The notes: generated from the letters alone by a model not told the origin. Positions 19,260-31,390 are shown, counted from the stretch's first letter. The stretch is DNA of 64,000 nucleotides from Aurelia coerulea (GCA_039566865.1 CM076961.1:6409501-6473500); one strand, 5' to 3'. Made by a program: numbers and translations.

Positions 19260-19910
19260 AGTTGTTGTGTTGAAGCCTATGCACAAAGTAGAGCTAGAAC
19301 TGATCGTTTCTCCAATTCCTATTTTTATAACACGTTACACGAATGGAACAAATTACCAACTGAAATCCGCGCTTCTAAATGCCTTGCTGAATTTAAGCGG
19401 AAACTGTTTTGCGTTAATTAGACCGGTCAAAAAGACTATTTATGGAGTATTCGACTTAAAGGGTATCAGAAATATAACCAAGCTTCGCGTACAGTTCAGC
19501 GATCTGAATGCTCATAAATTTCATCATAATTTTCAGTGTCTTAGGACTATATGTAATTTTGGTGCAGCTAACGAGGACAACAAGCATTATCTCCTGCACT
19601 GCCCCCGCTTTAATCAACTGCGAGTGGATCTCTTTGGCACTGTCACAGAAGTGTCGGGTATTGATATCGCAAACCTGGATTCAAAAACCTTGTGCAACTT
19701 GCTTCTTTACGGCAGTTCTAATATGAATATTATTGACAACAGGATAATTATTGAAGCAACAATTGAATACATTGAAAAAACAAACAGGTTGAATTGACTG
19801 TGGGTGCTGGAGTGCTTCCTGGGCGAGGGGGTGAGGTTGTTTTCGTCCTTTCCCTTAGGGGGCACGTTGGTATCCGTGGATTAATATAAAATCAATTTGA
19901 AATAACGCAA
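19260..19910 (+). pseudogene. LINE ORF2 C-terminal fragment and 3' UTR
   Basis: The frame ending at 19797 carries the LINE tail pattern: TKLRVQFSDLNAHKFHHNF, a Cys, then KHYLLHCPRF, and ends TNRLN plus stop, like the LINE-A tail (TGRFN). The upstream part reads in another frame (HEWNKLPTEIRASK), so at least one frameshift is present. The 3' UTR runs to about 19910 with no clear poly(A). This is a different subfamily from LINE-A. Confidence 0.75.
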
Positions 19911-20074
19911 TGATCTAGCAGCTCTCCCTCCTATCTTCCAGACAGTTCAGCACCAAACCACCCAAATTTATCCACAGTGCTTGACTTCCCTTGTCATTGT
20001 ACCGTCCAGTAGCTATGTGATGGTACAGGGATGATGGAAGTCTACAATATAAAAGGTTAGACCCAAAGTATGGT

Positions 20075-20350
20075 TTTTTTTTTTTTTTATTTTCAATATA
20101 AAAATTTACCACAAAATTACCTAAACACTACCTACAATCTACTATACCACACTACAAGGACGGGGACCAGGAGGAGCAAAATGTCATGTTTTCCCCCCTG
20201 GAATTAATATAAACTAAAATACAACTAATACAAACTACTATACATACGCTACAACTAATACAGATAGAAATTCTAATTATAAAATCATTTTACAAATAAA
20301 TATTTGAGCAGGTTTCACATTAGATGTCAGGTTTTGTATGGAACTGCCAG
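20075..20350 (-). mobile_element. LINE 3' end with poly(T) on plus strand
   Basis: A T-run at 20075-20090 marks the poly(A) of a minus-strand LINE. The following sequence holds the 'tcctcctggtccccgtccttgtagtgtggtatag' type 3' UTR motif in reverse complement and 'caggtttcacattagatgtcagg', as in the other LINE tails of this window. No coding part. Confidence 0.65.
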
Positions 20351-20687
20351 TCTCCTTATTTGTGTGTTGTTTTCTTGTTTTGTTTTCTCCCTCGTAAACC
20401 AAGATCGGTACAGTAGTAATGTATTTAGTTTAGTTTTAATTAATTATGAATAAGAAAAAAAAAGTTGTTGCGAACAAAAATGCAGTAACAACGAACAGTC
20501 TAGCTCAATATGCATGAAATTTGTCATGTTTAAAAAATACCTACTAGTAAGTATCCAAATGTCTAGAGAATAAACCTCGTTGATTTTTAACGGATTTTTA
20601 TGCAATTTCTGTTGATGAACCCGAAAGCGAATGTTCTCAAGTAAACAAATTGTAGCAAAAATCGATTTCCGGAATCCAAACTTATCT
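20351..20687. other. No gene seen
   Basis: AT-rich sequence without a recognisable gene or a match to other parts of the window. Confidence 0.45.
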
Positions 20688-22332
20688 TTAACCCTAATCA
20701 TTACATGTAGGGGATGTTTTCCACCCTCTTCAGGGCTTTGTCCTCGGCGTTAGTCTTATTACTACTGGAGGGGGCACAAAGATCCCGTGGTAAAGTTTAT
20801 TAGATGTAATGTCGTCAGTGGCGAAGATAAAAAGCTCAAACTTTGCGACTTCTCCAAACATTTAATGGAATTTGATATAGTCGTATTGTCATCAAAGTTT
20901 ATGACATAATATAAATAACAATGAATATTTATAAGATAACCTTAAATGGCAAAGATTGATTTTATTAATAATGATGAATAATTCTAAGGCATCATAGATT
21001 ACTTTCATCAGCAATGAGGGGCTTAACCCTATTCTACGTGGGGGGGGGGGCAAAAAATGCTCCCCAACCATACTTCCTGCAATTACTCTTAAACTAAGCA
21101 TGATAAAAGACTGCAGCTTGGGAGATTTTTAATCAAATTTAATATTGCATCAAACTAACAATAGTTCATTATTATATAATTGGTCACGTGACTATGACAT
21201 GCCCATATTTGGCAACAGGGCTCTCAGAAAATTTGTAAAACATACATAACTTTTCTCGTACACATCTGATTTCAATGCAGTTGGTACCAATCAGTTTGGC
21301 TTAAAGTCTCCTTTCCATTGACATGTAATTTTTCATTTCGCTGACATCAGCAAAATTTAAAATCTGGGACGTCATACTGATATATGACGTCATATTTATA
21401 ATAAACATGTGAAATAATTAGTGTATTATGATCAAAATTGACTAATTGACCATTCAAAATCAATTTCATATCGGTGTGTCGTTATTACTAAAACATGTAT
21501 CTGAAATGCCAATAAAGCATCAGTTAATTCGCTTAGGTATCAGCAATGACTTTGATTGACAGTTGTGATAACAATAGGAATCCAAAAATTGAATTTTTGA
21601 CAGTTCTCATTAAGAACAATCAATATGTATCATATTTATAACTTTAAAGTTATGTATTGACTATTTTTGGTTGAAAATATTACGTTTTAAGGAGAGAGCC
21701 AAAATCAGCAAATTTCCATTGTTTTTTGCGTTGCCTAGCAACAGATCATGTGGCTAATTAGCATATGATGCTATTTTTGGAATCATAAATGCTTGGTAAA
21801 GATATGTACTAAGTTGCGTTGCCATAGGCACTATGGTTGCGTAGAAAATCTAGGGGGACCTGTTTAGCCCAAGTGGTGCTTTCAGCGTTGTTTTTAATAC
21901 TATTCAATTTTTTGATATAATTATAGTGGAGTTTTTGGCGCTAAAATCAAGTTGAATTGCAGCTTTTTGAGGCAGAAACAATTTTTAAAGAACTACGAGA
22001 ACTATTTGCAAATTTCAAAACTGCATTATTTGACTATAATATTCATAAAAACTCAAAATGATTTTAGACTCAATTGAAGTGCAATTTTAAGAACTGTTAA
22101 TTAATGTCATTTCGTTTTGTACTTTCTTTGACTACAAGGCTTTCTTTTCCCCAGGTGGTACTTCACATGGTATGGTTCTATGATTTTTCCATAGATCAAC
22201 GCTGCCATTTTGAAGTAAAAATAGTTGGATGTTTTAATAGCACCAGCTTTGATCAATTCTTTGTAATTAGCCCTTGACTGTCAATTATCTGCTTCTATCT
22301 GCATTAATCAGCATCTTCAATAATAGTCAAAC
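20688..22332. mobile_element. Diverged TTAA-flanked piggyBac-like remnants
   Basis: TTAACCCTAATCATTACATG (20688) followed by 'ggggatgttttccaccc', and TTAACCCTATTCTACGTGGG (21023), match the left end of the element at 49325. Downstream of 21023 'tcacgtgac...ccatatttgg' and 'gacgtcat' also match that element's interior. Right ends are not clear. From about 21500 to 22332 the sequence is unclassified. No coding sequence. Confidence 0.5.
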
Positions 22333-22340
22333 AACTTGAT

Positions 22341-22629
22341 CCCGGAGGGGAGTGGTGGGGGTTAACTTAAGTTCTCCATGGTATGGGGTTGTGCCATTTT
22401 TAGGGTACCTTTTCTATCATGGAGTCAAGATTCATGGGATGGTTTTCAATGATTTTTTTACATTATCTGAATTTATGGGTATGCTTTTTCGTAAAACTTC
22501 AAGTATGGGTCAACTTTCCTTGCTTTCCCGGATTTATGGATATACTTTTAAGAGATTTTCCAGATTTATAGATGCTTTGAATTACACGTCCCCGTATCAT
22601 GGAAATTTAAGTTACCCCCCCCCCCCCGG
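22341..22629. mobile_element. hAT-type MITE
   Basis: The element starts CCCGGAGGGG and ends CCCCCCCCGG. Arms share 'gtta(a)ctta(a)...ccatg' in inverted orientation. Flanking octamers AACTTGAT (22333-22340) and AACTTGTT (22630-22637) agree at seven of eight positions. The interior repeats 'tttatgg' phrases; non-coding. Confidence 0.7.
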
Positions 22630-22637
22630 AACTTGTT

Positions 22638-23940
22638 AAAATATGGCACCATTCCAAGTGTTCCCCCGTTCAATTCTGTGTAAAATAAGAGTTTTTGTAC
22701 TTTGCCTTGAATGGGAACCAGACCAGTCTTGAGAGTACGACATGATGCACAACAGTTAGCCACAAAAGTTCTTCAAAGGTTCATCTGGTAACAGTTTGTA
22801 TCAAAGTTAAAAGTTCACAAGGTATGAAGAATTCCCAGAAGCAATACTGATCCCATGCTTTTTGATATTTCTAAGAATGAGGATCCTCAACCAGTTACCT
22901 TATGCTGTGTTTGTCTTGAATGTAAACGGTAAATGAAGCAAATACTGATCCAATGCTGTGAAAACTGTTACAAGAATGTCAACAGTTAATTTGTAGATAG
23001 TGATCCAATGCTCCAGTTTAACTCTTCACATGGATGTCATAAATTAATAACTTGCCTTTCATTCCTGCAACCAAATACACGAGATAAGCATAAATGTACG
23101 AGCTCTATCTATGCAGGGTCATGTGTGGCAACATTAAAGGTGCCTTTGCAACCAGCATGATCTGTGAATACATACAATTTTGATTAACTTCTCAGATTTG
23201 CCATACATGGATTTTCATAATTATTACCTTGGATTTGTCTTGGAATAAAATATTATTAGCAATTAATGATTATCGTTGCAATTCTTCCTCTTCGCACCTT
23301 TTCCTGCCAATACAACGATTTAATACACCCTTGGTGGGCTTTGTGATCTCTTTGCTATGGCCATTTTTACGGTCCACAAAAGAGATCACTAATAAAAAGG
23401 CTGGCAAACGCATGGCTGGTTGCAAAGGCCAATTTAAGTACACATTGTGACTACTAAGTAGACAACAAAAAGATACCACAAGAAAAATTTGTGCAACAGA
23501 ATGGGAAAACTTAAGGTTACTGTATCCCTTCAGTGACCACTCACGGTGTTTTCTCTCTTGATTATCACGCCCGCGACATAAAACGTCTAAACTATACATC
23601 AGTCGATTCGTCATTAAATAGGGAGTATTGCGAGCCAAAAAGAATACAAATATCCGAAAATTGGGCGTTATACATACGAAAACGTGAAAATCGGACCTTC
23701 CCCCCTTCTAGAACCTCCCTGTCCCCCCAGATATGTTTCATTTAAATCTCAATGAGATGTTTGCGTTTTCAACACATTAATCTAGCAAACCATGTCTCAA
23801 ATTTCTTTTGCATGCCTTAGCTTCAGAATAATTAATAAAACAATTTTTCCCCTCGCTCCCTGGCCTCGTTTTGAGATTCATTCACATGTTAAATTTGGAC
23901 CATGCAATTTTTCTCAAAAGTGAGACACTCTTTGGTCCCC
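22638..23940. other. No gene seen; degenerate 'actgatcca(a)tgct' repeats
   Basis: The phrase 'actgatccaatgct' or a close variant occurs at about 22847, 22945 and 23000, so a decayed tandem repeat may be present. I see no supported gene in the remainder. Confidence 0.4.
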
Positions 23941-24158
23941 GGTCAGTGGCGCTTAGTGGCCAAATGCTTTTTGCATGTGTTTTGTTAAGCTTTAAAGCCA
24001 AAAGCCGTTATAGCCTATTGGTTTTATGTGTTGTATCATTTTCATACTTAACTGGAAGCCAAAATAGAGTTTTGGCGAATCATTTTATTCCTTCATAGCT
24101 CGCACATGATATTTGGAATATCCAAGCTAACAAAATTTGTCAATAACATGCTAAGATA
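23941..24158 (+). repeat. 218-bp dispersed repeat, copy 1
   Basis: The segment from 'ggtcagtggcgcttagtgg' to 'catgctaagata' is present in reverse orientation, with very few differences, at 49073-49290. Similarity stops sharply at both ends. Its nature is unknown. Confidence 0.85.
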
Positions 24159-24862
24159 GTCTTTCGGTAAAATTGTTTCCAGAAAAATGTCAAATTAGGT
24201 ATTCGAGGAAATTTCACAAAAAAAGTATAGCTTTAACGGTTTCAAACCTTGAAGGACAAGAAGCAAAATGCAAAAAGCCATTAAGCGGAAGTTCTTCATT
24301 GCAGTCGCGTGTCAAATTCAGGGGGTTATTTCATGCCTTTCGTGATTTGCATTTTATTTGAAGATTTATCACGCACAGCACCAGCAGGAGACTATTGCTA
24401 CTTCAATGATTTTCATTCTGTGAAGAATTTCTCAGGATCTTATATATTGTTGGTGGACAGTGTTCGAATAATACACATTATGATATGATGTCTATCATTG
24501 TCGTCCTTGATCTGGGGGTGGGAAAGGGTAAAGTTGTTTTTGCCCCTCCCCAAAAATGTGATGATTTCTCGTTTCTCCCTTCAAAGAATTTCAGTTTTTC
24601 CCTTCTCCCACGGATATTTCAATCTACCTTCATTTCAAAATTTAATCTTGTTTTTATGCATTTTCTTTCAAACACCCAACTCAAAGCATGTTCAAAGTAC
24701 ATTATATCTACAGGAAACTGGTTGGAAGATTGACGAATTTTAAGATATATAATTCAAGTCAATGTGCATCCAATCCAAGGAATGGTTAACCAACAGGCTT
24801 GATAACAGAAATAATATGATTCTGAAACAACGAAGATCGCCAAAATATCGTATTGCTGAGTA
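24159..24862. other. No gene seen
   Basis: AT-rich, unclassified. At about 24768 a single diverged unit (ccaaggaatggttaaccaacaggcttg) resembles the 68-bp minisatellite at 27598. Confidence 0.4.
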
Positions 24863-25075
24863 CTGGAAAACTTTTTTTTTATATATATAATCAATTAAAA
24901 TTTACAAACTCAACAAGTACATCTACTGTGCCTATCATGGCGGGAATAGACACTAGGTCATCGGAGTTCCCACCATGAAAGGCACTTACGATTCAAAAAT
25001 TACAATATACTGAACGAAAAAACAACAAACTAAAAGAAAAAGTTAATGTCTGTCTCACATTTGATGTCAGGCAAT
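24863..25075 (-). mobile_element. LINE 3'-end fragment
   Basis: A T-run at 24870 is followed by 'catcatggcggg...cccaccatgaaaggc' (an imperfect hairpin) and 'gtctgtctcacatttgatgtcagg', the same order as in other minus-strand LINE tails in this window. No coding part. Confidence 0.6.
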
Positions 25076-26091
25076 GACATCAAAACATTTTATGATTTGG
25101 GAGAAAATAGATGCAAGGCAGTTAACAGAGGGCCCTACGCGCGGACAAACAGCCGCCGCCGCCCCTCGCCACACGTGCCACCCCCACCGGGATAACACAT
25201 GAAACTAAAGGCCAGCAGCCGCCCATCCACACAGCAGGACCCCATCCACCCACCACCCCGCACCCTAAGATGGAAAACTTTTGTCTTGGAATCCAAAGGT
25301 ACTTCTTGCTTGTTTTGCTGTTCGCAAAATATTCCTGAGGTGATCGATTCGCATTCACTCAAAGGGCAAACTTTCAGAAAATCTTATGGAGCATTCGATT
25401 CTTTTCAAGAAAACTCTTTGAAGCCTTTTCTTTACTTATTGGATTTTTAAGAGTGATTTGCTCCTTACAATTGATCACACGGTTTGCTCATCCCTTTAAA
25501 ATGTTTTGATGTGTTTGGACTGGAAAGAATTTTTAATGCCAGTGGTATAATACCGTAACATAACTTGCACTTAAAACAATGTCAGAAAAGTTGCTATCAC
25601 TGTACATTGTCAAAACATTTTTAAGTGCAAAAAGTTTCTTTGCTTTCCAAATTCAGGTAGGGTGTGGTTTTTTTTCGAAACATGGAGCTAGCCGTTTCTG
25701 TTACTTGAAACAACTTATGAGTGTAATGTAATGGAATTGTTACAGATTCATTGCCTGAAGCCAAAAATAATCAATATTTTGAACCTGGAATCTGAGTTTC
25801 TCTATGCAGTGCAGTCATTTCTATGGCAACAACTTCCCATAGGCTTGAGTTTCGAAAGTTAAGAAACCGTGCTAAAAACAATTATAAAAACTCGCAACGC
25901 ATTTCTATCTTGTCGAAATAATTCAAACATTTTAAAGGGGGAAGGGAGTACGGCCTCGTAACATTTAAAACTTTTTGCAGAAATCGGCGTAAACATCGTT
26001 GGATTATTTATCGGGCAGCCCCTCCCTCAAATTTATCCCGTACGCTTATGACAGTTTGATTTTTGTAGGTAGGCCCCCTTCAGGAGGGGTG
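25076..26091. other. Unclassified; GC-rich patch and partial MITE
   Basis: Positions 25125-25265 are strikingly GC-rich (repeated gccgcc, ccaccc) against an AT-rich background, without a supported gene. Positions 25540-25700 match the interior of the AAGAAAC-family copies at 31582 and 46866 ('gttgctatcactgtacattgtcaaaacattttt'). Confidence 0.4.
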
Positions 26092-26093
26092 TA

Positions 26094-26514
26094 CACGTTT
26101 TTTTTTATAAGAAACTTGGATCAGCACTTAGTACTAAAAGTTTCTTAATTTCGCATGAAAATTTCAGTGTTTTAGTACTAAAAGTTTCTTAATTAGTTTC
26201 TTATTTTTTTGGGCCTAAAATTGCGGTATTGTTCGAAGTTGAGCCTTCTTCTCGAGAAAGGGCTTCCATTTTGCATTGACATTGTCATCAAAAAGAAGCC
26301 ATGCACATCAAGGCAAAAATTTACCAATTTTGCAGTTAAAAGTCAAGAAAAGACGAATGTACCTTTGTTAGAGAGACATAGAATAAGAGAGACATACAGA
26401 AATAGAGTTTTAGAGTTTCTTAACTGTTCTTGAGCGTAGTACTAGAGTTTCTTAAATTTTTGGTCATCGTAGTACTAGTTTCTTATAAACCAGTTTCTTA
26501 TAAAAAAAAACGTG
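26094..26514 (+). mobile_element. AAGAAAC-family MITE, intact copy
   Basis: CACGTTTTTTTTT...AAAAAAAACGTG (421 bp) is flanked by TA on both sides (26092-26093, 26515-26516). The subterminal motif AGTTTCTTA or its complement occurs several times near each end. A nearly identical copy lies inverted at 47378-47795. A 74-codon frame starting at a TTG is shared by both copies but resembles no transposase. Confidence 0.8.
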
Positions 26515-26726
26515 TAGTGAATCACTCTTTCGAAAGGACGTATGAGATTTTTTCAAACGATAGGATCTTTAAAGATTTTTCTTGAAAACAAACGGATTTT
26601 TGGCAAAGGTGTACGAGACTTTTATAGAGTACCCCTCGCTCCCTGCAGGTGTTTGAGACTTTAAGGAAGTAATTTGCCCCTGAGAATCGATTACACGGTT
26701 TTTTTTATAAGAAACTTGGATATTAA

Positions 26727-27593
26727 CCCTATCCAGACTAGGCTTTTTGAAACTTTGGGGAGACTAGGGGGGGGCACAAAGTGCCCCCCCTGGTTTTTCA
26801 TAGAATCATAAGTGCTAGAGACTTGAAACTTGGCACAAGTAACAAACATGATAAGGCAAACAAGATGATGTGATTTGTTTTTGTTTATGTCACGTGATTA
26901 AGTGCTGACGTCAGCAAATGTTGCTAATTTGGGTGTAAAACCACATGTACTTTGTCACGTTGTATCTCCAAATTGATAAAACATATCGATGTCATATTTG
27001 AAACATAGAGGGATTATATCCTTGTAATTCTTATTTTGAAATTTTTGCTTTGTAACGCTAATATTTTTGCTGATGTCAGCATTTATTTATTTTATACGAA
27101 AAAAAGAGCGATTTTTGTCTAAAATTGATTATAAATTACTTTTAAAAATAGCAAAAAATGCTAAATATACATAAAAATACCTGCTGCATCATATTATGTC
27201 ACTCATTATTCTAAAAATGAACCATAACATGGTTTTTCGTCAGTACGCATGCGCAACAACCAATTGTTGATGACGTTATCAAAAATCAATAAACTATATA
27301 TCAAATGAAAGCTTATTTCAAGACGAGCTCAAAAATGTTTGTCTCATTGTCATAGAGCCAGTGGTTCCAAAGCTATGACTTAAACGGTAATTTTTTTGCG
27401 GAGCACTCAATTTAAAGTCATGTGTTGACCCCCGGAATCAGTGTCAAAATTTTTGAAATAGACATGAAAAGATGTCTCATAGATAGAAACTAAAAGTCAC
27501 AAAAAAGCTAGACTATTGAAGAGATACTCGATGAGCTGTGTGAAAAAGTTTACTAGGGGGGGCACTTTGTGCCCCCCCCTAGTCTGGATAGGG
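26727..27593 (-). mobile_element. piggyBac-like MITE copy B
   Basis: TTAA at 26723-26726 and 27594-27597 flank an 867-bp non-coding element with termini CCCTATCCAGACTAG...CTAGTCTGGATAGGG. It is reverse-complemented relative to copies A, C and D and almost identical to them. It inserted just after a 30-bp end of an AAGAAAC-family MITE (26692-26722). Confidence 0.9.
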
Positions 27594-27597
27594 TTAA

Positions 27598-27985
27598 GCC
27601 ATCTGAGGAATGCTTAACCAAAAGGCTTGATTCACAAAGATGTGTCACTGTAAGTTAAGTCAATATCCATCCGAGGAATGCTTAACCAAAAGGCTTGATT
27701 CACAAAGATGTGTCACTGTAAGTTAAGTCAATATCCATCTGAGGAATGCTTAACCAAAAGGCTTGATTCACAAAGATGTGTCACTGTAAGTTAAGTCAGT
27801 ATCCATCTGAGGAATGCTTAACCAAAATGCTTGATTCACAAAGATGTGTCACTTTAATTTACGTCCATCCGTCAATATCCATCTGAGGAATGCTTAGCCA
27901 AAAGGCTTGCTTCATAAAGATGTGCCACTGCAATTCAAGTCAATATCCATCTTAGGAATGATTAACCAAAGGCCTGATATAAAGT
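27598..27985. repeat. 68-bp minisatellite, about 5.5 units
   Basis: The phrase 'gaggaatgcttaaccaaaaggcttg' recurs at 27605, 27673, 27741, 27809 and, with changes, 27885 and 27953. The spacing is 68 bp except one 76-bp interval. Later units are more diverged. Confidence 0.9.
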
Positions 27986-28146
27986 GAAGGTGCAAATTGA
28001 AATTTAGAAGATAGAGCATGTGCATATGGTACACAGTTATAGGCATGAACATGACAAAAACCCATAAGAATTCTTAAGAATTTTCAAGAATTATTGATCC
28101 AGAAATCAGGCTTGCACCATCGGTTGCTGTTTTTAAGAAAAAGATT

Positions 28147-28545
28147 TTGTCGATAATTCGCCCCCCTGCAAAATCTGTATTTGGTATTCATGACCCAATA
28201 GGCCTGTCGTATCTTACCCAAATAAGGGTCGGTCTGAGTCAATTAAATTGTCACAAATTCAATCATAATTTCCGAGATAACATTGACCCAATGTGCCCAA
28301 CGAACGATGGCATTGAGGATACGGAGCACTTTCTGTTGCTCTGCCCTTCATTTGACATTCATCGACGAGATCTTCTCGCTGGAGTTTCGGAATTATTGCG
28401 ACCATATGTTCGAATAAACAGCCTTCCAAATAACGCACTGGTCCAAATTTTATTGTATGGTGAAAAAGACCTTTCTATTGATGTTAATAGAAACGTACTC
28501 AAGTTAACCCTAGATTTCATTCACAAAACAGGCCGGTTCAATTGA
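28147..28545 (+). pseudogene. LINE ORF2 C-terminal fragment (copy 2)
   Basis: This frame encodes the last ~130 residues of the LINE protein with the tail landmarks: RVGLSQLNCHKFNHNF, PMCPTNDGIEDTEHFLLLC (possible zinc-binding Cys/His set) and ILLYGEKD. It has lost the endonuclease and reverse transcriptase to 5' truncation, so it cannot mobilise itself. It differs from copy 1 by only a few bases, e.g. R for G in RPYVRI, and an extra C in 'gcccccc' that extends the open frame. Confidence 0.85.
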
Positions 28546-28604
28546 AGTGGTTTAAGCAGCTGCTATACCCCCCCCCCCCTTCCCGTTCGCAAAGTCTCTA
28601 TATA

Positions 28605-29572
28605 CCGGGTGTCCCAAAAAAAAGGTAACAGATTTGATGGGGACTAGCCATGAGAGTATAAATCGAATCGACCCCAAATAAATTTTGAAATACTCTTCGA
28701 TAGTTAACTTGAAGATTAATACCTCGTTTGTTGATATTGGTGCATCAAGAGTTGAAATATTGATCTCGAAAGCCAAAATTTGCGTCCATCTACAAACCAG
28801 AGCTTTTGGGTTTTGGCCTAAACTGCTAACGCACTGGTTAGGGGAATCTCCTCAGTCAAAGACGTTTTTGGACAAGGATCGGTCCTTTGGGTACCCGTTT
28901 GAAAGGAACGTAAAAAACTGAAAACTAACAAACAAATTAATGAATACTGTCACCAAAGAATATTTTTCTCCAGTCAAAATGCATTTACAAAAGTACACCA
29001 AGCAAAGCACGAATGAGCATTTTTTATGTTCCCTTGGGCATATGTTCCCTTGCTTGTTTCGTAATAATTTCGTGAGAGATGATGCAAAAAACATTTCATT
29101 CAAGCAATGATGATTGCAAGATAGTCTATGTGTTAAAGCTTACGGGACTTATTTCGCTGATGAATAACTTTTCTCAGGCAGGTGTAATTTAAAGTTTTTG
29201 TAGAATCAAGAAACTGGTCTCTTCGGTGCTAAATTCTTTAATCTGATTGTAAAGTTCAGAGTCAGATTTCCACTAAAATGTGTTCCTAAGCACCAGGTTT
29301 CTTGTTTGAACTTGGCTATGATTGAGGAGATTCCACAACACAGCGAGTTAACAGCTTAGGCCAAACCCCAAAAGCTCTGGTTTGGAGTACGAGGCAAAAT
29401 TGGACTTTTAAGATTAATATTTCAACTCGTGAAGCACCAATATCAACAAATAAGGCATCAATCTTCAAGTTAACTATCTAAGAGTACTTCAAAACTTATC
29501 AGGGATTGATTCGACTTAAATTCTTATCGCTAGCCCCAATCAAATCTGTTACCTTTTTTTTGGGACACCCGG
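28605..29572. mobile_element. Mariner-like element with ~250-bp TIRs
   Basis: CCGGGTGTCCCAAAAAAAAGG and its inverted copy lie at the two ends, each next to TA (28603-28604, 29573-29574). The arms (28605-28860 and about 29325-29572) align throughout with scattered substitutions. The 968-bp element has no transposase frame. It sits inside the LINE-A 3' UTR. Confidence 0.88.
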
Positions 29573-29971
29573 TACATAAATTCAAACATCTAAATATCTA
29601 CGTTATTGTGACAATAAACCCAGACAACATACAGGCGCTATGTCTTGGGCAGTAGGGACTCTGGAGGGGGTCAGTAACAACAGCAATTGTTGCTGTTGTT
29701 GGTTGTTCTCTCAGCCGGGGATTCTATTGTTCAGCATCAGGCGCCTCCGTCACTGAACTGACAACCAATGTGAAACAGACTCCAGTATATATCAGTATCT
29801 TATCGTATGTATATCATTTTGTAGGTGTTTATGTAGTTACTTAGTTGTATGTTTTTATGTGTTGGCCATGGGGTAGACATCGTCTTTTGCTCCTCATGGT
29901 ATCGTCCTTGTAGTGTTGCATAGTAGTTAAAGTTTAGTAGAATGTAGCATATCTTGTAATATTTTATATTG

Positions 29972-30007
<36 letters not shown>

Positions 30008-30013
30008 ATTATT

Positions 30014-31390
30014 AGTACATTGTGATGAGGATTTGTGAGCAATATGGAAGATTCTGTTCTTTTCTAACAACAATTCAAATGAGAATTCTTAGGGATAAAA
30101 ATCATGTTAACATGTTAAGGCCTGTACTGAATCTTGGCTCATAAACAATTTTTCAGAGGAAGAAATCAATGAGAAAAAGAGACTGTGTCATTTCAGACCC
30201 AAAATCACACAATTATCATCTTAAATGAATACTGTACATATTTAAAATTTTAGCATTTGATACTTAACAAAACATGTGAGAACCCATATAGTCAAAGGTG
30301 GGTTTGGCATTGAACTTGCACTTATTTTGCAGCAAATAAGTCACACAGTTTGTAGCAAGTTTGTTTTGAATAAGTCTCAGATCAAGGTGTTACTTTACAT
30401 AATGAAAAGCCACTGATCCATAAATTTCTATTCAACTTTAATGCAGCTATCATTTTATTGCCCTGACCCCACCTCCCCGGGATAGGCGGGGCTGATGCGG
30501 GGTCATTCACGTATTTCTCTTGTGAAAGTGAGCAATGTTCCCACCTATCGGGTCAACATTCTTCTGCCAATGGGAGGCGATAGCTCGTGCTTGTCCCCAG
30601 TTAAAGCCCCAATTATTATGTTTTTGAGCTTTTGAGGAGAAACGACTCGCCCCAGAGTTTTCACTGCTTCATGGGCAATATCTTTCAGAGAACAGGAAGT
30701 GAATAGCCCTGCATCTGCTCTGCCTATCTACCGCTTTCTGCTTTTCTTCCTCTTATCTTAATGTTACGATACGCAGGATGTGAAAAAACCGCGAGTTCAA
30801 GTGGCGGCCAATGAGATAAGAGCTCTCATACAAGAAAAGATTCTTCAACTGTAATAAAAGCAGGCTGATGGCAATGATGACGTAATCTGTATCAAATTAC
30901 ACAGCTATTGTTTTCATAATCCAGATCACTAGGAACCAAAGAAATCAAAACTACAGTGTCTTCACTGACATTCCTGGAGACCTCTGTGGTTCCAACAGTT
31001 CTTGTATAAATGCTGCCTCAGGATTGCAGCGAATCATTGCTGAAGGCACTGGAATTTCTAATACAAATAGATATGTGCATGAAATAAATCACAAAGAAAT
31101 GGAAAAAGTGTTTCTTTAGATCTATAAACATTGTTCAAAAAGGGATTTAAGTATTTGCAAGACCATCCAACACTTTCAGGATATGCAGTGCAGCAAACAT
31201 CAGAATGTAACAAAATAACAAGCTTTTTCTTTTGAATGAAGTTACCATATTGATCACTTGCTGTGTCTTGTGCCATCACTAAAATCTTATGATGACAAAG
31301 ATGTCCCCAACTTCTGTGTTTTCCCTGAGGAGCAAACAAAATTGATGCTTGAAAATGGTAACAGATTGTTTTCTATTCAAGATATGGTTC
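30014..31390. other. Unclassified, possible decayed coding sequence
   Basis: No family was recognised. A minus-strand open stretch around 31339-31100 (GHLCHHKILVMAQDTASD...) has Cys and His residues and could be a relic of a transposase or zinc-finger gene, but there is no diagnostic motif. Confidence 0.3.

Larger units (their letters stand above)
28096..30003 (+). mobile_element. LINE-A copy 2 with internal DNA-element insertion
   Basis: A 10-bp duplication AAGAATTATT flanks the element (28086-28095 and 30004-30013), which ends in a poly(A) run. The 5' truncation point is about 12 bp from that of copy 1. The 3' UTR is interrupted at 28605 by a TIR element, and about 75 bp present in copy 1 (roughly 10099-10173) are missing around the insertion. 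Confidence 0.92.

Noticed and set aside
25122..25362. Two overlapping minus-strand frames of 75-78 codons in GC-rich DNA
   Set aside because: Open only because stop codons are rare in GC-rich sequence; compositionally odd and without motifs.
26209..26433. 74-codon frame conserved between two MITE copies (also 47458-47682)
   Set aside because: It begins at TTG, lacks any motif, and identity is explained by the copies being the same MITE. No excess of synonymous change can be judged with two copies.
31058..31339. Minus-strand 93-codon Cys/His-containing frame as a zinc-finger gene
   Set aside because: The Cys and His spacing fits no known finger and no neighbouring exon could be found.
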